Origin: Candidatus Merdivicinus intestinigallinarum
Lineage (GTDB): Bacteria > Bacillota > Clostridia > Oscillospirales > Ruminococcaceae
Assembly: GCA_018713335.1 (NCBI GenBank)
Contig: DVOW01000021.1
Coordinates: 24,121-88,120 of the forward strand
DNA: 64,000 bases
Reading direction: 5' to 3'
Shown here: positions 24,689-32,959 of the stretch, piece after piece
How positions within the stretch are numbered: the stretch's first letter is position 1
Layout of the letters: each line of letters starts with the position of its first letter
Translations under genes and position numbers: made by a program
Notes under the pieces: model-generated
The model's database searches: none
Seen by the model: only the letters and a program-made list of their open reading frames with translations
What the model was told of the DNA's origin: nothing

Positions 24689-25768
24689 ATGGCAAAACAA
24701 CGCATCGCCGTCATCTTTGGCGGCGCATCTTCCGAGCATGAAGTGTCCTGCGTGTCCGCAGGCTCGGTAATCTCCAATATCCCCAAGGACGAATACGAAG
24801 TGGTCTGCATCGGCATCACCAAAAAAGGAAAGTGGCTCTTTTATCCCGGCGAATGGGACCGCATCGCCACCGGCGAATGGGAAAAGGACCCGGACTGCTG
24901 CGCCTGTATGCTCAGCATGGACAACGCAAAGCGGGGCATTTACAAAATCCTGGACGACCAGACGGTTTCCTTTTTGTCCATCGACTGCTTCTTCCCGGTG
25001 CTCCACGGCAAAAACGGGGAGGACGGCACCATCCAGGGGCTGTTTGAGCTTTGCATGGCCCCCTATGTGGGCTGCGACACCTGTTCTTCAGCCATCTGCA
25101 TGGACAAAGCCTACGCCCACACGATCTTAGAAAGCGCAGGCATCCGCATGGCCCCTTACATCCTCTGCCGCCGCAGCGACAAGTTCCGCCCGGAGCAGGT
25201 GGCCCAGAAGGTGGTGGACAGCTTTGGCTTCCCGGTATTTGTCAAGCCCGCCAACGCCGGCTCTTCCGTTGGGGTGTCCAAGGCTAAGGACGAAAACGAG
25301 CTGGAGCAGGCCATCAAGCTGGCTTTTGTCCACGATGACAAGGTTTTGGTGGAAAAAGCCATCCGCGGGGTGGAAGTGGAGTGCGCGGTTTTGGGCAACG
25401 GTGACCCCCAGGCTTCGGTTTTAGGGGAAATCACCCCGGCCAACGAGTTTTACGACTACGAGGCCAAGTATGAAAACGCCGCTTCCGAGCTGCACATCCC
25501 GGCCCGTATCAGCCAGGAGCTTTCCTACCAGGTTCGGGGCATCGCCGTGGAGGCCTTCCAAGCCATGGGCTGTACCGGACTTGCCCGGGTGGACTTCTTT
25601 GTGGACCCCATCACCGGGGACATCTGGCTCAACGAGCTGAACACCATGCCCGGCTTTACCAGCATCAGCATGTACCCGAAGCTGTGGGAGGCCACCGGCC
25701 TGACCTACGGCGCGCTGCTGGATAAGCTCATTAAATTGGCCATGGAAAGGGCGGAAATCGATGGATAA
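24689..25768 (+). CDS. ddl: D-alanine--D-alanine ligase
   Basis: The 359-residue ATP-grasp enzyme joins two D-alanines for the peptidoglycan stem peptide. It shows the N-terminal FGGASSEHEVS block, the KPANAGSSVGVSK ATP-binding loop, VEKAIRGVEVECAVLG and the C-terminal LNELNTMPGFT. The EFYDYEAKYEN loop carries the Tyr typical of D-Ala-D-Ala ligases rather than the D-Ala-D-Lac (VanA-type) replacement, so vancomycin resistance is not implied. AGGAGG before 24689 fixes the start. The gene overlaps murI by eight bases, linking the two cell-wall precursor enzymes. Confidence 0.95.
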   Translation: MAKQRIAVIFGGASSEHEVSCVSAGSVISNIPKDEYEVVCIGITKKGKWLFYPGEWDRIATGEWEKDPDCCACMLSMDNAKRGIYKILDDQTVSFLSIDCFFPVLHGKNGEDGTIQGLFELCMAPYVGCDTCSSAICMDKAYAHTILESAGIRMAPYILCRRSDKFRPEQVAQKVVDSFGFPVFVKPANAGSSVGVSKAKDENELEQAIKLAFVHDDKVLVEKAIRGVEVECAVLGNGDPQASVLGEITPANEFYDYEAKYENAASELHIPARISQELSYQVRGIAVEAFQAMGCTGLARVDFFVDPITGDIWLNELNTMPGFTSISMYPKLWEATGLTYGALLDKLIKLAMERAEIDG

Positions 25769-26603
25769 TCGTCCCATTGGCGTGCTGGATTCCGGTATGG
25801 GGGGATTGACGGCGGTAAGGGAGCTTTTGAAGGTGCTCCCCAAGGAGGACATTGTGTATTTCGGCGACACCGGCCGGGTCCCTTACGGCACCCGCAGCGC
25901 GGAGATCGTCACCCAATACGCCATGCAGGACATTAATTTCCTGCTGAGCCAGGGGGTGAAAATGGTCATTGCCGCCTGCGGCACTGTCACCACTACCTTA
26001 CCGAAAGGGCTGTCCGACCAGTTCCTGTTCCCTTATACCGGCGTCTTATATCCCACCGTCCGTGCGGCGCTGAAGGCCACCCGGAATGGGAAAATCGGCG
26101 TCATCGCTACGGCCACCACCATCCGCACCGGCGCTTACGAACGGGAACTGATGCGGCTCAATCCGGCTGTCCGGGTCTTTTCCAAGCCCTGCCCGCTGTT
26201 TGTCCCCTTGGTGGAAAACGGGTATGTGGACCGGGAAAACCAGGTGACCCGGCTGGTGGCGGAAGAATACCTGGCCCCTTTGCGGAAAGAAGGGGTGGAC
26301 ACCCTGATTTTGGGCTGCACCCATTATCCGGTCATCGCGCCCATTATCGGGGACCTGATGGGGGAGGAAGTGGCCCTCATTGATTCCGGAAAGGCAGCGG
26401 CGGACTACGCCAAGGAGCTTTTGGAGGAAAAGGCCCTGCTGGCCGGGCGGGAAAGGAACGGCCAGTGCGGCTTTTATGTCAGCGATTCACCGGAGCAGTT
26501 TGCCGAAAACGCGGCGATGTTTTTAGGCGGGAGCTTCTGCGGGGAAGTGAAAAAAGTGGAGATCACCGGTTATCCCGACAGCTTCCGCGCGGATTCCTTG
26601 TAA
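25761..26603 (+). CDS. murI: glutamate racemase
   Basis: This 280-residue cytoplasmic enzyme makes D-glutamate for peptidoglycan. It has LDSGMGGLTA at the N-terminus, the catalytic cysteines Cys73 (AACGTVTTT) and Cys186 (LGCTHYP), and YFGDTGRVPYG. The usual Asn after Cys73 is Gly here. That is a local variation and not a loss of the nucleophile. It starts inside the end of ddl, so the two genes are translationally coupled. Confidence 0.95.
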   Translation: MDNRPIGVLDSGMGGLTAVRELLKVLPKEDIVYFGDTGRVPYGTRSAEIVTQYAMQDINFLLSQGVKMVIAACGTVTTTLPKGLSDQFLFPYTGVLYPTVRAALKATRNGKIGVIATATTIRTGAYERELMRLNPAVRVFSKPCPLFVPLVENGYVDRENQVTRLVAEEYLAPLRKEGVDTLILGCTHYPVIAPIIGDLMGEEVALIDSGKAAADYAKELLEEKALLAGRERNGQCGFYVSDSPEQFAENAAMFLGGSFCGEVKKVEITGYPDSFRADSL

Positions 26604-26618
26604 AGAAAGGCTGAAAAA

Positions 26619-27038
26619 ATGAAAAAGGATGTCAATATCTGCATCAAGGGCGTTTATGTGGCAGAGGAAGAACGCACCACCACAGAGCTTTACACAGTGG
26701 GCAGCCTCTGCAAGAAAAACGGCCATTATTACCTGACCTACGCGGAAAGCGAAACCACCGGCTTTGAGGGCTGCGTGACCACCATGAAGCTGGAAGAGGA
26801 CCGGGTAACGGTCATCCGGCGAGGTCCCGCCACTGCCCACCTGATCCTGCAGAAGGGGATCCGGAACGTGGGCCGGTACGAAATGATGGGGACGCTGATG
26901 GACATCGGCGTTTACACCGACGGCATGGAAAGCACCATGACGGAAGACGGCGGCTCCCTGCACCTGAAATATACCATGGACATGAATTCCGCGCTGCTCA
27001 GTGAAAATGAACTGGACATCTCGGTGACACAAATATAA
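26619..27038 (+). CDS. DUF1934 domain-containing protein (YwiB-like)
   Basis: The 139-residue protein is a beta-barrel of the calycin-like DUF1934 family (B. subtilis YwiB). Typical features are the central YLTYAESETTGFEGC strand pair, the RRG turn, and the alternating hydrophobic C-terminal strand ending in LDISVTQI. Function is unknown in the family, but the gene very often lies just upstream of argS, as here. It begins 16 bases after murI behind AGAAAGG and is part of the same operon. Confidence 0.85.
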   Translation: MKKDVNICIKGVYVAEEERTTTELYTVGSLCKKNGHYYLTYAESETTGFEGCVTTMKLEEDRVTVIRRGPATAHLILQKGIRNVGRYEMMGTLMDIGVYTDGMESTMTEDGGSLHLKYTMDMNSALLSENELDISVTQI

Positions 27039-27061
27039 CGGAATGAGAAAGGGTTTTGAAA

Positions 27062-28750
27062 ATGGCGAATCCTGTTTTTGACGCGAAAAATCAGTGCCGG
27101 GCTTTGCTTCAGGCGGCTCTGGAAAAATGTGCGGCGGCCGGAAAGCTGCCGGAAGGCAATTTCCCCGAATATGTAGTGGAAATTCCGGGGGACACGGCCC
27201 ACGGCGACTTTGCCGCCAACGCGGCCATGGTGTCCGCTAGGGCTTTCCGCAAGGCCCCCAAGCTGATCGCCGACGCTCTGGTGTCGGAAATGGACCTGAC
27301 TGGCACCAGCTTTTCCAAGGTGGAAGTGGCTGGCCCCGGGTTTATTAACTTTACACTGGCCCCCGGCTGGTTTGCAGACACGGTAAAGAGCGTTTTGGAG
27401 GAAAAGGAAAACTACGGCCGCACCAATTTCGGAGAGGGCAAAAAAGTGCTGGTGGAATTTGTTTCCGCAAACCCCACCGGCCCCATGCACATCGGCAACG
27501 CTCGAGGCGGCGCCTTGGGCGACGGCATCGCTTCTGTTCTGGATTGGGCGGGCTATGAAGCCAACCGGGAGTTTTATGTCAATGACGCCGGCAACCAGAT
27601 CAACAAATTCGGCCTGTCCCTGGACCTGCGCTACCAGCAGCTTTACAAGGACGGCGTGGAAATGCCTGAGGACAGCTATCACGGCCAGGACATCATTGAC
27701 CACGCCAAGAATTTTGCCGCCATCCACGGCGACAAATATATGCACACCTCCGAGGAGGAGCGCCGCAAGGCTTTGGTGGAATACGCCCTGCCCTTGAACA
27801 TTCAGGGCCTGGAACGGGATTTGGCCAAGTACCGCATCCACTACGACCGGTGGTTTAGGGAATCCACCCTTCACGCCGACGGCTCTGTTATGAAGGTGGT
27901 GGAGCTGCTCAAGGAAAAAGGCCACACCTACGAGGAGGACGGCGCCACCTGGTTCAAAGCCACGGAATTCGGCGCAGACAAGGATTTCGTGCTGGTTCGC
28001 TCTAACGGCGTGCCCACTTATGTTGTGCCGGACATCGCCTACCATTACGGCAAGCTGGTAACCCGGGGCTACGACAAGGCTATTGACGTTTTGGGCGCGG
28101 ACCATCACGGCTATGTGCCCCGCCTGAAAGCCGCTTTGCAGGCCCTGGGCGTGGACCCCAGCCGCTTGGATGTGGTTCTGATGCAGATGGTGCGCCTGAT
28201 TCGGGACGGCGAGGTGGTGAAAGCCAGCAAGCGTTCCGGCAAAGCCATCACCCTGGTGACCCTGCTGGACGAAGTGCCCATTGACGCGGCCCGGTTCTAC
28301 TTTAACCTGCGGGAAGCTAACTCCCAGTTTGACTTTGACCTGGATTTGGCGGTGGAACAGTCCAGCCAGAACCCGGTTTATTATGTGCAGTACGCCCACG
28401 CCCGGATCTGCTCCATTCTCAAAAAGCTGGAAGCGGAAAAGGTTTCCGTCCGGGAAGTATCCGCTGAGGAGCTGGAAAAGCTCAGTACTCCCGAGGAAAT
28501 CGCTTTGATCCGGCACATTGCCCGGTTCCCCTCTGAGATCATCGAGGCGGCCAAGGCTTACGACCCTGCCAAGATGACCCGGTACGCCCTGGATCTGGCT
28601 ACTTTGTTCCACAAATTCTACACCGCCTGCAAGGTGTTCGGCGAGGAAGAGTCCCTGATGCAGGCCCGGCTGGCCCTGTGCCTGGCTGCTCGGACAACCC
28701 TTCGCAACGTTCTTTCCATCCTGAAAATCGACGCCCCCGAAACCATGTAG
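27062..28750 (+). CDS. argS: arginine--tRNA ligase
   Basis: The 562-residue class I synthetase charges tRNA-Arg. It has the N-terminal additional domain (about 1-110), the HIGH-type signature HIGN in PTGPMHIGNARGG near residue 145, VEFVSANPTG, the KMSK-equivalent VKASKRSGKAI, and the C-terminal anticodon-binding helical domain with VQYAHARI. The start is the ATG at 27062, six bases after an unlikely in-frame TTG, with GAGAAAGGG upstream. It is the last gene of the ddl-murI-DUF1934-argS run. Confidence 0.95.
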   Translation: MANPVFDAKNQCRALLQAALEKCAAAGKLPEGNFPEYVVEIPGDTAHGDFAANAAMVSARAFRKAPKLIADALVSEMDLTGTSFSKVEVAGPGFINFTLAPGWFADTVKSVLEEKENYGRTNFGEGKKVLVEFVSANPTGPMHIGNARGGALGDGIASVLDWAGYEANREFYVNDAGNQINKFGLSLDLRYQQLYKDGVEMPEDSYHGQDIIDHAKNFAAIHGDKYMHTSEEERRKALVEYALPLNIQGLERDLAKYRIHYDRWFRESTLHADGSVMKVVELLKEKGHTYEEDGATWFKATEFGADKDFVLVRSNGVPTYVVPDIAYHYGKLVTRGYDKAIDVLGADHHGYVPRLKAALQALGVDPSRLDVVLMQMVRLIRDGEVVKASKRSGKAITLVTLLDEVPIDAARFYFNLREANSQFDFDLDLAVEQSSQNPVYYVQYAHARICSILKKLEAEKVSVREVSAEELEKLSTPEEIALIRHIARFPSEIIEAAKAYDPAKMTRYALDLATLFHKFYTACKVFGEEESLMQARLALCLAARTTLRNVLSILKIDAPETM

Positions 28751-28766
28751 CCCGGTAACCGGGCTG
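28749..28766 (+). terminator. hairpin at the argS stop codon
   Basis: AGCCCGG / CCGGGCT around TAA begins inside the stop codon. There is no proper T-tract, so it may be an RNA 3'-end stabiliser or weak terminator. Confidence 0.4.
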
Positions 28767-28899
28767 TTAAGTCGCCGCGGCCGCACAGCCACGCGCCGGA
28801 TTTTGGCTGGCGCACATCGTGAATGAATTCACGATTCAAGTTGCGCCTCTGGAGGGTATTTCTCGGAATAACCAGCGGACAAGACGTTACGGTTTGTCG
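28767..28899 (+). repeat. intergenic hairpin-rich segment related to repeat-element modules
   Basis: This stretch contains a GCGCC/GGCGC hairpin and a perfect ATCGTGAAT / ATTCACGAT stem. The latter resembles hairpins found inside the multi-hairpin element copies at 39.7 and 49.1 kb. No gene is seen; frames across it are not protein-like. Confidence 0.45.
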
Positions 28900-28932
28900 T
28901 TTGTAGGGGCCGGGTTTCCCGGCCCGTCAATC
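28900..28932 (+). repeat. short hairpin repeat (TTTGTAGGGGCC...CCCGTCAATC), unit 1
   Basis: A 33-base unit with stem GGGCCGGG / CCCGGCCC, starting TTTGTAGGGGCC and ending GGCCCGTCAATC. A second unit with the same ends but a different stem follows 36 bases later. Confidence 0.65.
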
Positions 28933-28968
28933 GACCGCTCACCGTTTCGATAACGTTGTCTCCTATTA

Positions 28969-29004
28969 TTTGTAGGGGCCGATGCCCACATCGGCCCGTC
29001 AATC
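28969..29004 (+). repeat. short hairpin repeat, unit 2
   Basis: A 36-base unit with the same ends as unit 1 (TTTGTAGGGGCC ... GGCCCGTCAATC) but the stem GGGCCGATG / CATCGGCCC. The stem centre has changed on both sides, as in small palindromic intergenic repeats. Confidence 0.65.
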
Positions 29005-29050
29005 TTCCTGTTTACTCAAAATTATTGAAATCAAGAAGGAGCGTATCCTC

Positions 29051-30145
29051 ATGAAACTAGGTATGGTGGGTCTGCCAAACGTTGGCAAGAGCACCCTCTT
29101 CAACGCGCTGACCAATGCCGGCGCGGAATCCGCAAACTATCCCTTCTGCACCATTGAGCCTAATGTAGGCGTGGTATCTGTGCCGGACGAGCGTTTGGAC
29201 AAGCTGGCAGAGATGTACCACCCGAAAAAATTCACCCCCGCCGTTTTGGAATTTATGGACATTGCGGGATTAGTAAAGGGCGCGTCCAAAGGCGAGGGCC
29301 TTGGCAACAAATTCTTAGCGGACATCCGGGAAGCGGACGCCATTGTTCATGTGGTCCGCTGTTTTGAGGATGGGGACGTGATCCATGTGGAAGGCAGCAT
29401 CGGCGCGGCCCGGGACATTGAAACCATCAACCTGGAGCTGATTTTCGCCGATATGGAAATGCTGGAGCGCCGCATTGCCAAGACCCAGAAAATGGTCCGG
29501 GCGGACAAGAAATACACCGGAGAGCTGGCCTGTCTGGAACGGCTCATGGCCCATCTGGAGGAAGGAAAATCCGCCCGCAGCTTTGACTGCACCGACGAGG
29601 AAAAGGAAATCCTGGCGGCATCCCCCTTCCTGTCCAACAAGCCGGTGATTTACGCCGCAAACCTCTGCGAGGACGACTTCATCAATGGCTATGAAAACAA
29701 CCCCCACTACCAGGCGGTGAAAAAAATCGCCGAGGAGGAGCACGCGGCGGTGCTTCCCATCTGCGCCAAAATCGAGGAGGAGATCGCTGATATGTCCGAT
29801 GAGGACAAGGCCATGTTCCTCTCCGACCTGGGACTGAAGGAAAGCGGCCTGAACCGCATCATCAAGGAAGGCTACGCCCTGTTGGGCTACATCTCCTTCC
29901 TGACTGCCGGGGAGCCGGAGGTCCGGGCCTGGACCATCACCAAGGGCACCAAAGCGCCTCAGGCGGCCGGTAAAATCCACACCGACTTTGAGCGCGGCTT
30001 TATCCGGGCGGAAGTGGTGGCCTTTGACGACCTGATGGCCTGCGGCTCTATGGCGGCGGCCAAGGAAAAGGGCTTAGTCCGGCTGGAAGGCAAGGAATAT
30101 GTCATGCAGGACGGCGACATCGTGCTGTTCCGATTCAATGTCTAA
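29051..30145 (+). CDS. ychF: redox-regulated ATPase YchF (Obg-family GTPase homologue)
   Basis: The 364-residue protein has the P-loop GLPNVGKSTLFNAL at the N-terminus, DIAGLVKGASKGEGLGN as switch region, and NLCEDDF in place of the NKxD guanine motif, which explains the ATP preference of the family. A coiled-coil arm (about 130-200) and a C-terminal TGS domain (about 280-364) complete it. It binds ribosomes and acts in translation and stress control. The start at 29051 follows AAGGAG; the upstream open frame runs through the hairpin repeat and is ignored. Confidence 0.95.
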   Translation: MKLGMVGLPNVGKSTLFNALTNAGAESANYPFCTIEPNVGVVSVPDERLDKLAEMYHPKKFTPAVLEFMDIAGLVKGASKGEGLGNKFLADIREADAIVHVVRCFEDGDVIHVEGSIGAARDIETINLELIFADMEMLERRIAKTQKMVRADKKYTGELACLERLMAHLEEGKSARSFDCTDEEKEILAASPFLSNKPVIYAANLCEDDFINGYENNPHYQAVKKIAEEEHAAVLPICAKIEEEIADMSDEDKAMFLSDLGLKESGLNRIIKEGYALLGYISFLTAGEPEVRAWTITKGTKAPQAAGKIHTDFERGFIRAEVVAFDDLMACGSMAAAKEKGLVRLEGKEYVMQDGDIVLFRFNV

Positions 30146-30161
30146 CTGCAAAATATTACGG

Positions 30162-30195
30162 GCACAGAGGGAAAATCTTCTGTGCTTTTCTTTTT
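30162..30195 (+). terminator. intrinsic terminator after ychF
   Basis: GCACAGA (30162-30168) pairs with TCTGTGC (30179-30185), followed by TTTTCTTTTT. Confidence 0.85.
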
Positions 30196-30205
30196 ATAAA
30201 ATCAG

Positions 30206-30234
30206 TTGACAATTTTAGTGAAATATCGTAAAAT
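30206..30234 (+). promoter_or_regulatory. promoter of the fused permease gene
   Basis: TTGACA at 30206-30211 and TAAAAT at 30229-30234 with a 17-base spacer, directly behind the ychF terminator. GGAGGTG lies just before the start codon. Confidence 0.82.
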
Positions 30235-30259
30235 AAAATTGAGATATGGAGGTGAGTTT

Positions 30260-31810
30260 ATGCAGAAAGTATCCGTTTCACAAAAAGGCAGTCCCTTGGT
30301 CCTGTCCGGCATCGCCCTGCTGATTCTAGCAGTGGGCGGCGGTATCTTTTTGGGGATCCCGGCCTTGCAGGCGGTCATACTGAGCTGGAAGGACTATCGT
30401 CCGGTCCAGGGCCTGCTGGGAAGCCCCTGGGTGGGTCTGAAAAATTATCAAACTTTGTTTTCTTCCCCCTATTTTTGGCGAATCGTAAAAAACAGTCTGA
30501 TTTTCTGGTTTTTTGGCAGTGTTCTGCCGGTCCTGGCCGGGGGAGCTTTGGGCTTTGTCCTGAGCCGGAAGGCTGCGGGCAGAAAAGCCGCGGCGTTTCT
30601 GGCCTGCTGGCTGCTGCCCGTGTTTTTGCCGGAGCTCCTGTACGCGTATCTGGCTATTTTGGGTTTTGGGGCTGAATTTTTGACGGTTCCGGCTATGGCC
30701 CGTCTGGTGACCTTGGTCATGTCCGGGTTCCGGGTTTTCTGCTTTGCGGTATTCCTCAGCGGGATCGGCGGACTCACCGGAAAAACTCGGGGATTTTCAC
30801 CGGGGAAAGCCGCACTTTTGGGGACAGGGGCCGTCTTGGCCTTGGTGCTGGCCCGGGCTTTTACCTCGTCCAACCTGAATTTCCTGCTCCAAAATCCGCT
30901 GACCTACGAAACTATGGACACGCTGGACAATTATTGTTTCCGGCAGGGATTGTATAACATGGCCGTGGGCGCCAGTACGGCTGGCTGGGTCAGTAAATGG
31001 ATGATGCAGCTGCCCGGGCTGCTGCTGGGGGCCGTCCTCCTGATCGTGCTGATGAAAAAGCAGACAGCTGCGCCCCGGCAAGAGGGGGAAAAAGGGGGTT
31101 CCGCCCCTGCCGTGGCTGCAGGCGTCATCATCTGCGCCGTGGTATTGGCGGGATGGATCTTCCTTTTAAGCCTTCAGCCCGGCTTTTTGAAGCCCATCAT
31201 ATGGCTCCAGTCCCTGGTCAATTCTCTGTTTGCCGCAGTCATTTCCTGCGTATTATTCGCGGTATTGCTGGGGGCGCTCCTGCTGGCCTGTTACCGGTTT
31301 CCTGTTGTGGGAGTATGTCTGGGGCTGTTTTTTAGTTCCCTGCTGAACAACTGGATGGCCGGATACCTGTTTTACCGGGAACTTTCCCTGTACAACACTC
31401 TGCTGGGGACAGCCTTGTGGACTTGCTGGAACGGGGTGCTCCTGCTTGTCCCATTATCCGTCATTGGCGGCGTGTTTGATGGGAAAAACATCGGGCTTTC
31501 GGCCTGGCTCCGGCGGATGCTGCCCTTTTTCCTGCTGTTTTTTGGATTGTTTGCGGCTCTGAGCTGGGGAGGCTGGATGGAGGACATGATCCTGATTTCC
31601 GGTGGAGATAACCGGACCCTGCCCCTTTTGCTGCAGGCCTGGATGGTCTCCGGTGTCAATCCCAATCAGGCGGTGAGTGCGGCGGGGGAGGGCCTTTCCG
31701 GCGGGATCACAAATTTGCTGCTGGTATACAGCCTGGTTCCCTTGCTCATTGGCGGGGCCTGCGTGACGCTGTTCGGCTTTTTGTTCCCCAAGGAGGAAAC
31801 AGCCTCCTAA
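30260..31810 (+). CDS. fused, degenerate carbohydrate ABC transporter permease (MalF-like plus MalG-like halves)
   Basis: The 516-residue protein has about 12 membrane helices. The N-terminal half resembles an LplB/MalF-type permease (SWKDYRP, GSPWVGLKNYQTLF, F-W-R-I-V-K-N-S-L). The second half, from about residue 305, resembles an LplC/MalG-type permease (SLVNSLFAAV). The EAA loop that docks on the ATPase is degenerate in the first half; in the second only VFDGKN...LRRMLP near residues 400-420 recalls it. Permeases are normally two proteins, so this looks like a fusion. No ATPase or binding protein lies beside it; the orphan binding lipoprotein at 2609 could be a partner, but that is a guess. 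Confidence 0.65.
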   Translation: MQKVSVSQKGSPLVLSGIALLILAVGGGIFLGIPALQAVILSWKDYRPVQGLLGSPWVGLKNYQTLFSSPYFWRIVKNSLIFWFFGSVLPVLAGGALGFVLSRKAAGRKAAAFLACWLLPVFLPELLYAYLAILGFGAEFLTVPAMARLVTLVMSGFRVFCFAVFLSGIGGLTGKTRGFSPGKAALLGTGAVLALVLARAFTSSNLNFLLQNPLTYETMDTLDNYCFRQGLYNMAVGASTAGWVSKWMMQLPGLLLGAVLLIVLMKKQTAAPRQEGEKGGSAPAVAAGVIICAVVLAGWIFLLSLQPGFLKPIIWLQSLVNSLFAAVISCVLFAVLLGALLLACYRFPVVGVCLGLFFSSLLNNWMAGYLFYRELSLYNTLLGTALWTCWNGVLLLVPLSVIGGVFDGKNIGLSAWLRRMLPFFLLFFGLFAALSWGGWMEDMILISGGDNRTLPLLLQAWMVSGVNPNQAVSAAGEGLSGGITNLLLVYSLVPLLIGGACVTLFGFLFPKEETAS

Positions 31811-31840
31811 ATTTGCGATGTTATGTTCCAGACGAAAAGG

Positions 31841-31876
31841 AATCCCCTGCCGGATAAACGGCGGGGGATTTTTTCA
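31841..31876. terminator. terminator between convergent genes
   Basis: AATCCCCTGCCG pairs with CGGCGGGGGATT around GATAAA, followed by TTTTTT. It serves the permease gene and possibly the convergent lipoprotein gene. Confidence 0.85.
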
Positions 31877-32959
31877 GGAGATTTTCATGCTGCTTGCCAT
31901 GGAATGGTCGATAATGGCGATGAAGGTAGGGCCTACATTGCCGGTAATGGGGGTGCCGTCTTTTGCAGTGAAGGCAAACTGGTTTTGGTAACTGCCCTTT
32001 TTCCAGCTGATTTCCTCCACTCCGCCGCCGGTAAAAAACCAGCCGGTGCCGCTGCCCAGGGCCACCTCCCGCAGGTCGCCGCCGTTGTAGCTGGTGATGC
32101 TGGTGGACAAAACCAGGACGTTTGCGAATTGCAGGACCTGGCTGTTGTTTTCGTCCATGTGAGGTTCGCCGTTTCGTTTCTTTTCATAAAAGCCGGTGTC
32201 CGGGTTCCAGGTAAATTCGCTGTTGGTGTAGCCGGAGAATTTGACATACACGCTGCCCGCTTTCTGGGGTAGCTCCACTTTCTTTTGGGAGATAACAAAG
32301 GGGGCGGTGGTTTCCCCGTTCAGGGAGTAGCCCCGCTGTTCCGCCACCGACTGGATGGCTGCGCCGTCGATAAAATAGCTGTGCTCCACACCTCGGTTCT
32401 GGGCCCGCCAGTTATCTTTTGTGAAAGCGGTGGCGCCGTAAATCAGGCCGTCGATGTTGTCGATGCCCCGGTTCTGGATGGCCGCCTTGCCGGGGTTGCT
32501 GCCGCCGAAATGGACATACAGAGCGTTATATGGAACCAAAAGATCCGTATAGTAATGCCGGGCGGAGCGCACCGGCCCCACAGACGGGACGGAGGAAATG
32601 TCCGCGAACACCGCCAGAATCCGGGTGATGCCCCCTTCCACCGCCACTTCGTAGAGAATGTCCGCCTGGGACAGGCCCCGATGGGGCAGGGCGGCATTCA
32701 AATTATTGACCATGATGGCTACCGGCCGCTTGCCCAGGGCGCTTTCCGGGTAGCCCGGTTCCCCGGTCAGGGGATTTTTGGGCATGGCCGCCAGCTCCGC
32801 CGCCCGCTGGGAGGGCGTTTTGCCCGGGGAAAAACGGGCGGATACCGCCGTTTCCGGGGACGGATACGTGAAAACCGTCCCGTGCTCCTCCTTGCCGCAG
32901 GCAGTGAACAGCGTCATGCAGGCCGCCAGGACGGCCAGCCCCTTCCAAACCTTCCTCAT
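31874..32959 (-). CDS. DUF3048 domain-containing lipoprotein (YerB-like)
   Basis: The 361-residue protein has a lipoprotein signal peptide with Cys21 (FTAC). The two-part DUF3048 fold follows, recognisable by R-P-V-A-I-M-V-N-N, A-D-I-L-Y-E, the SVPSVGPVRSARHYY block and the C-terminal GWFFTGGGVEEISWKK. Members are surface lipoproteins of Gram-positive bacteria; their role is not established. The start overlaps the stop of the upstream oxidoreductase gene by four bases, so the genes are coupled, an odd pairing with no obvious functional link. Confidence 0.85.
   Translation of the reverse strand: MRKVWKGLAVLAACMTLFTACGKEEHGTVFTYPSPETAVSARFSPGKTPSQRAAELAAMPKNPLTGEPGYPESALGKRPVAIMVNNLNAALPHRGLSQADILYEVAVEGGITRILAVFADISSVPSVGPVRSARHYYTDLLVPYNALYVHFGGSNPGKAAIQNRGIDNIDGLIYGATAFTKDNWRAQNRGVEHSYFIDGAAIQSVAEQRGYSLNGETTAPFVISQKKVELPQKAGSVYVKFSGYTNSEFTWNPDTGFYEKKRNGEPHMDENNSQVLQFANVLVLSTSITSYNGGDLREVALGSGTGWFFTGGGVEEISWKKGSYQNQFAFTAKDGTPITGNVGPTFIAIIDHSMASSMKIS

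Noticed and set aside
24689..25768. Vancomycin-type D-Ala-D-Lac ligase
   Set aside because: The active-site loop has the Tyr-containing sequence of D-Ala-D-Ala ligases, and no van genes surround it.
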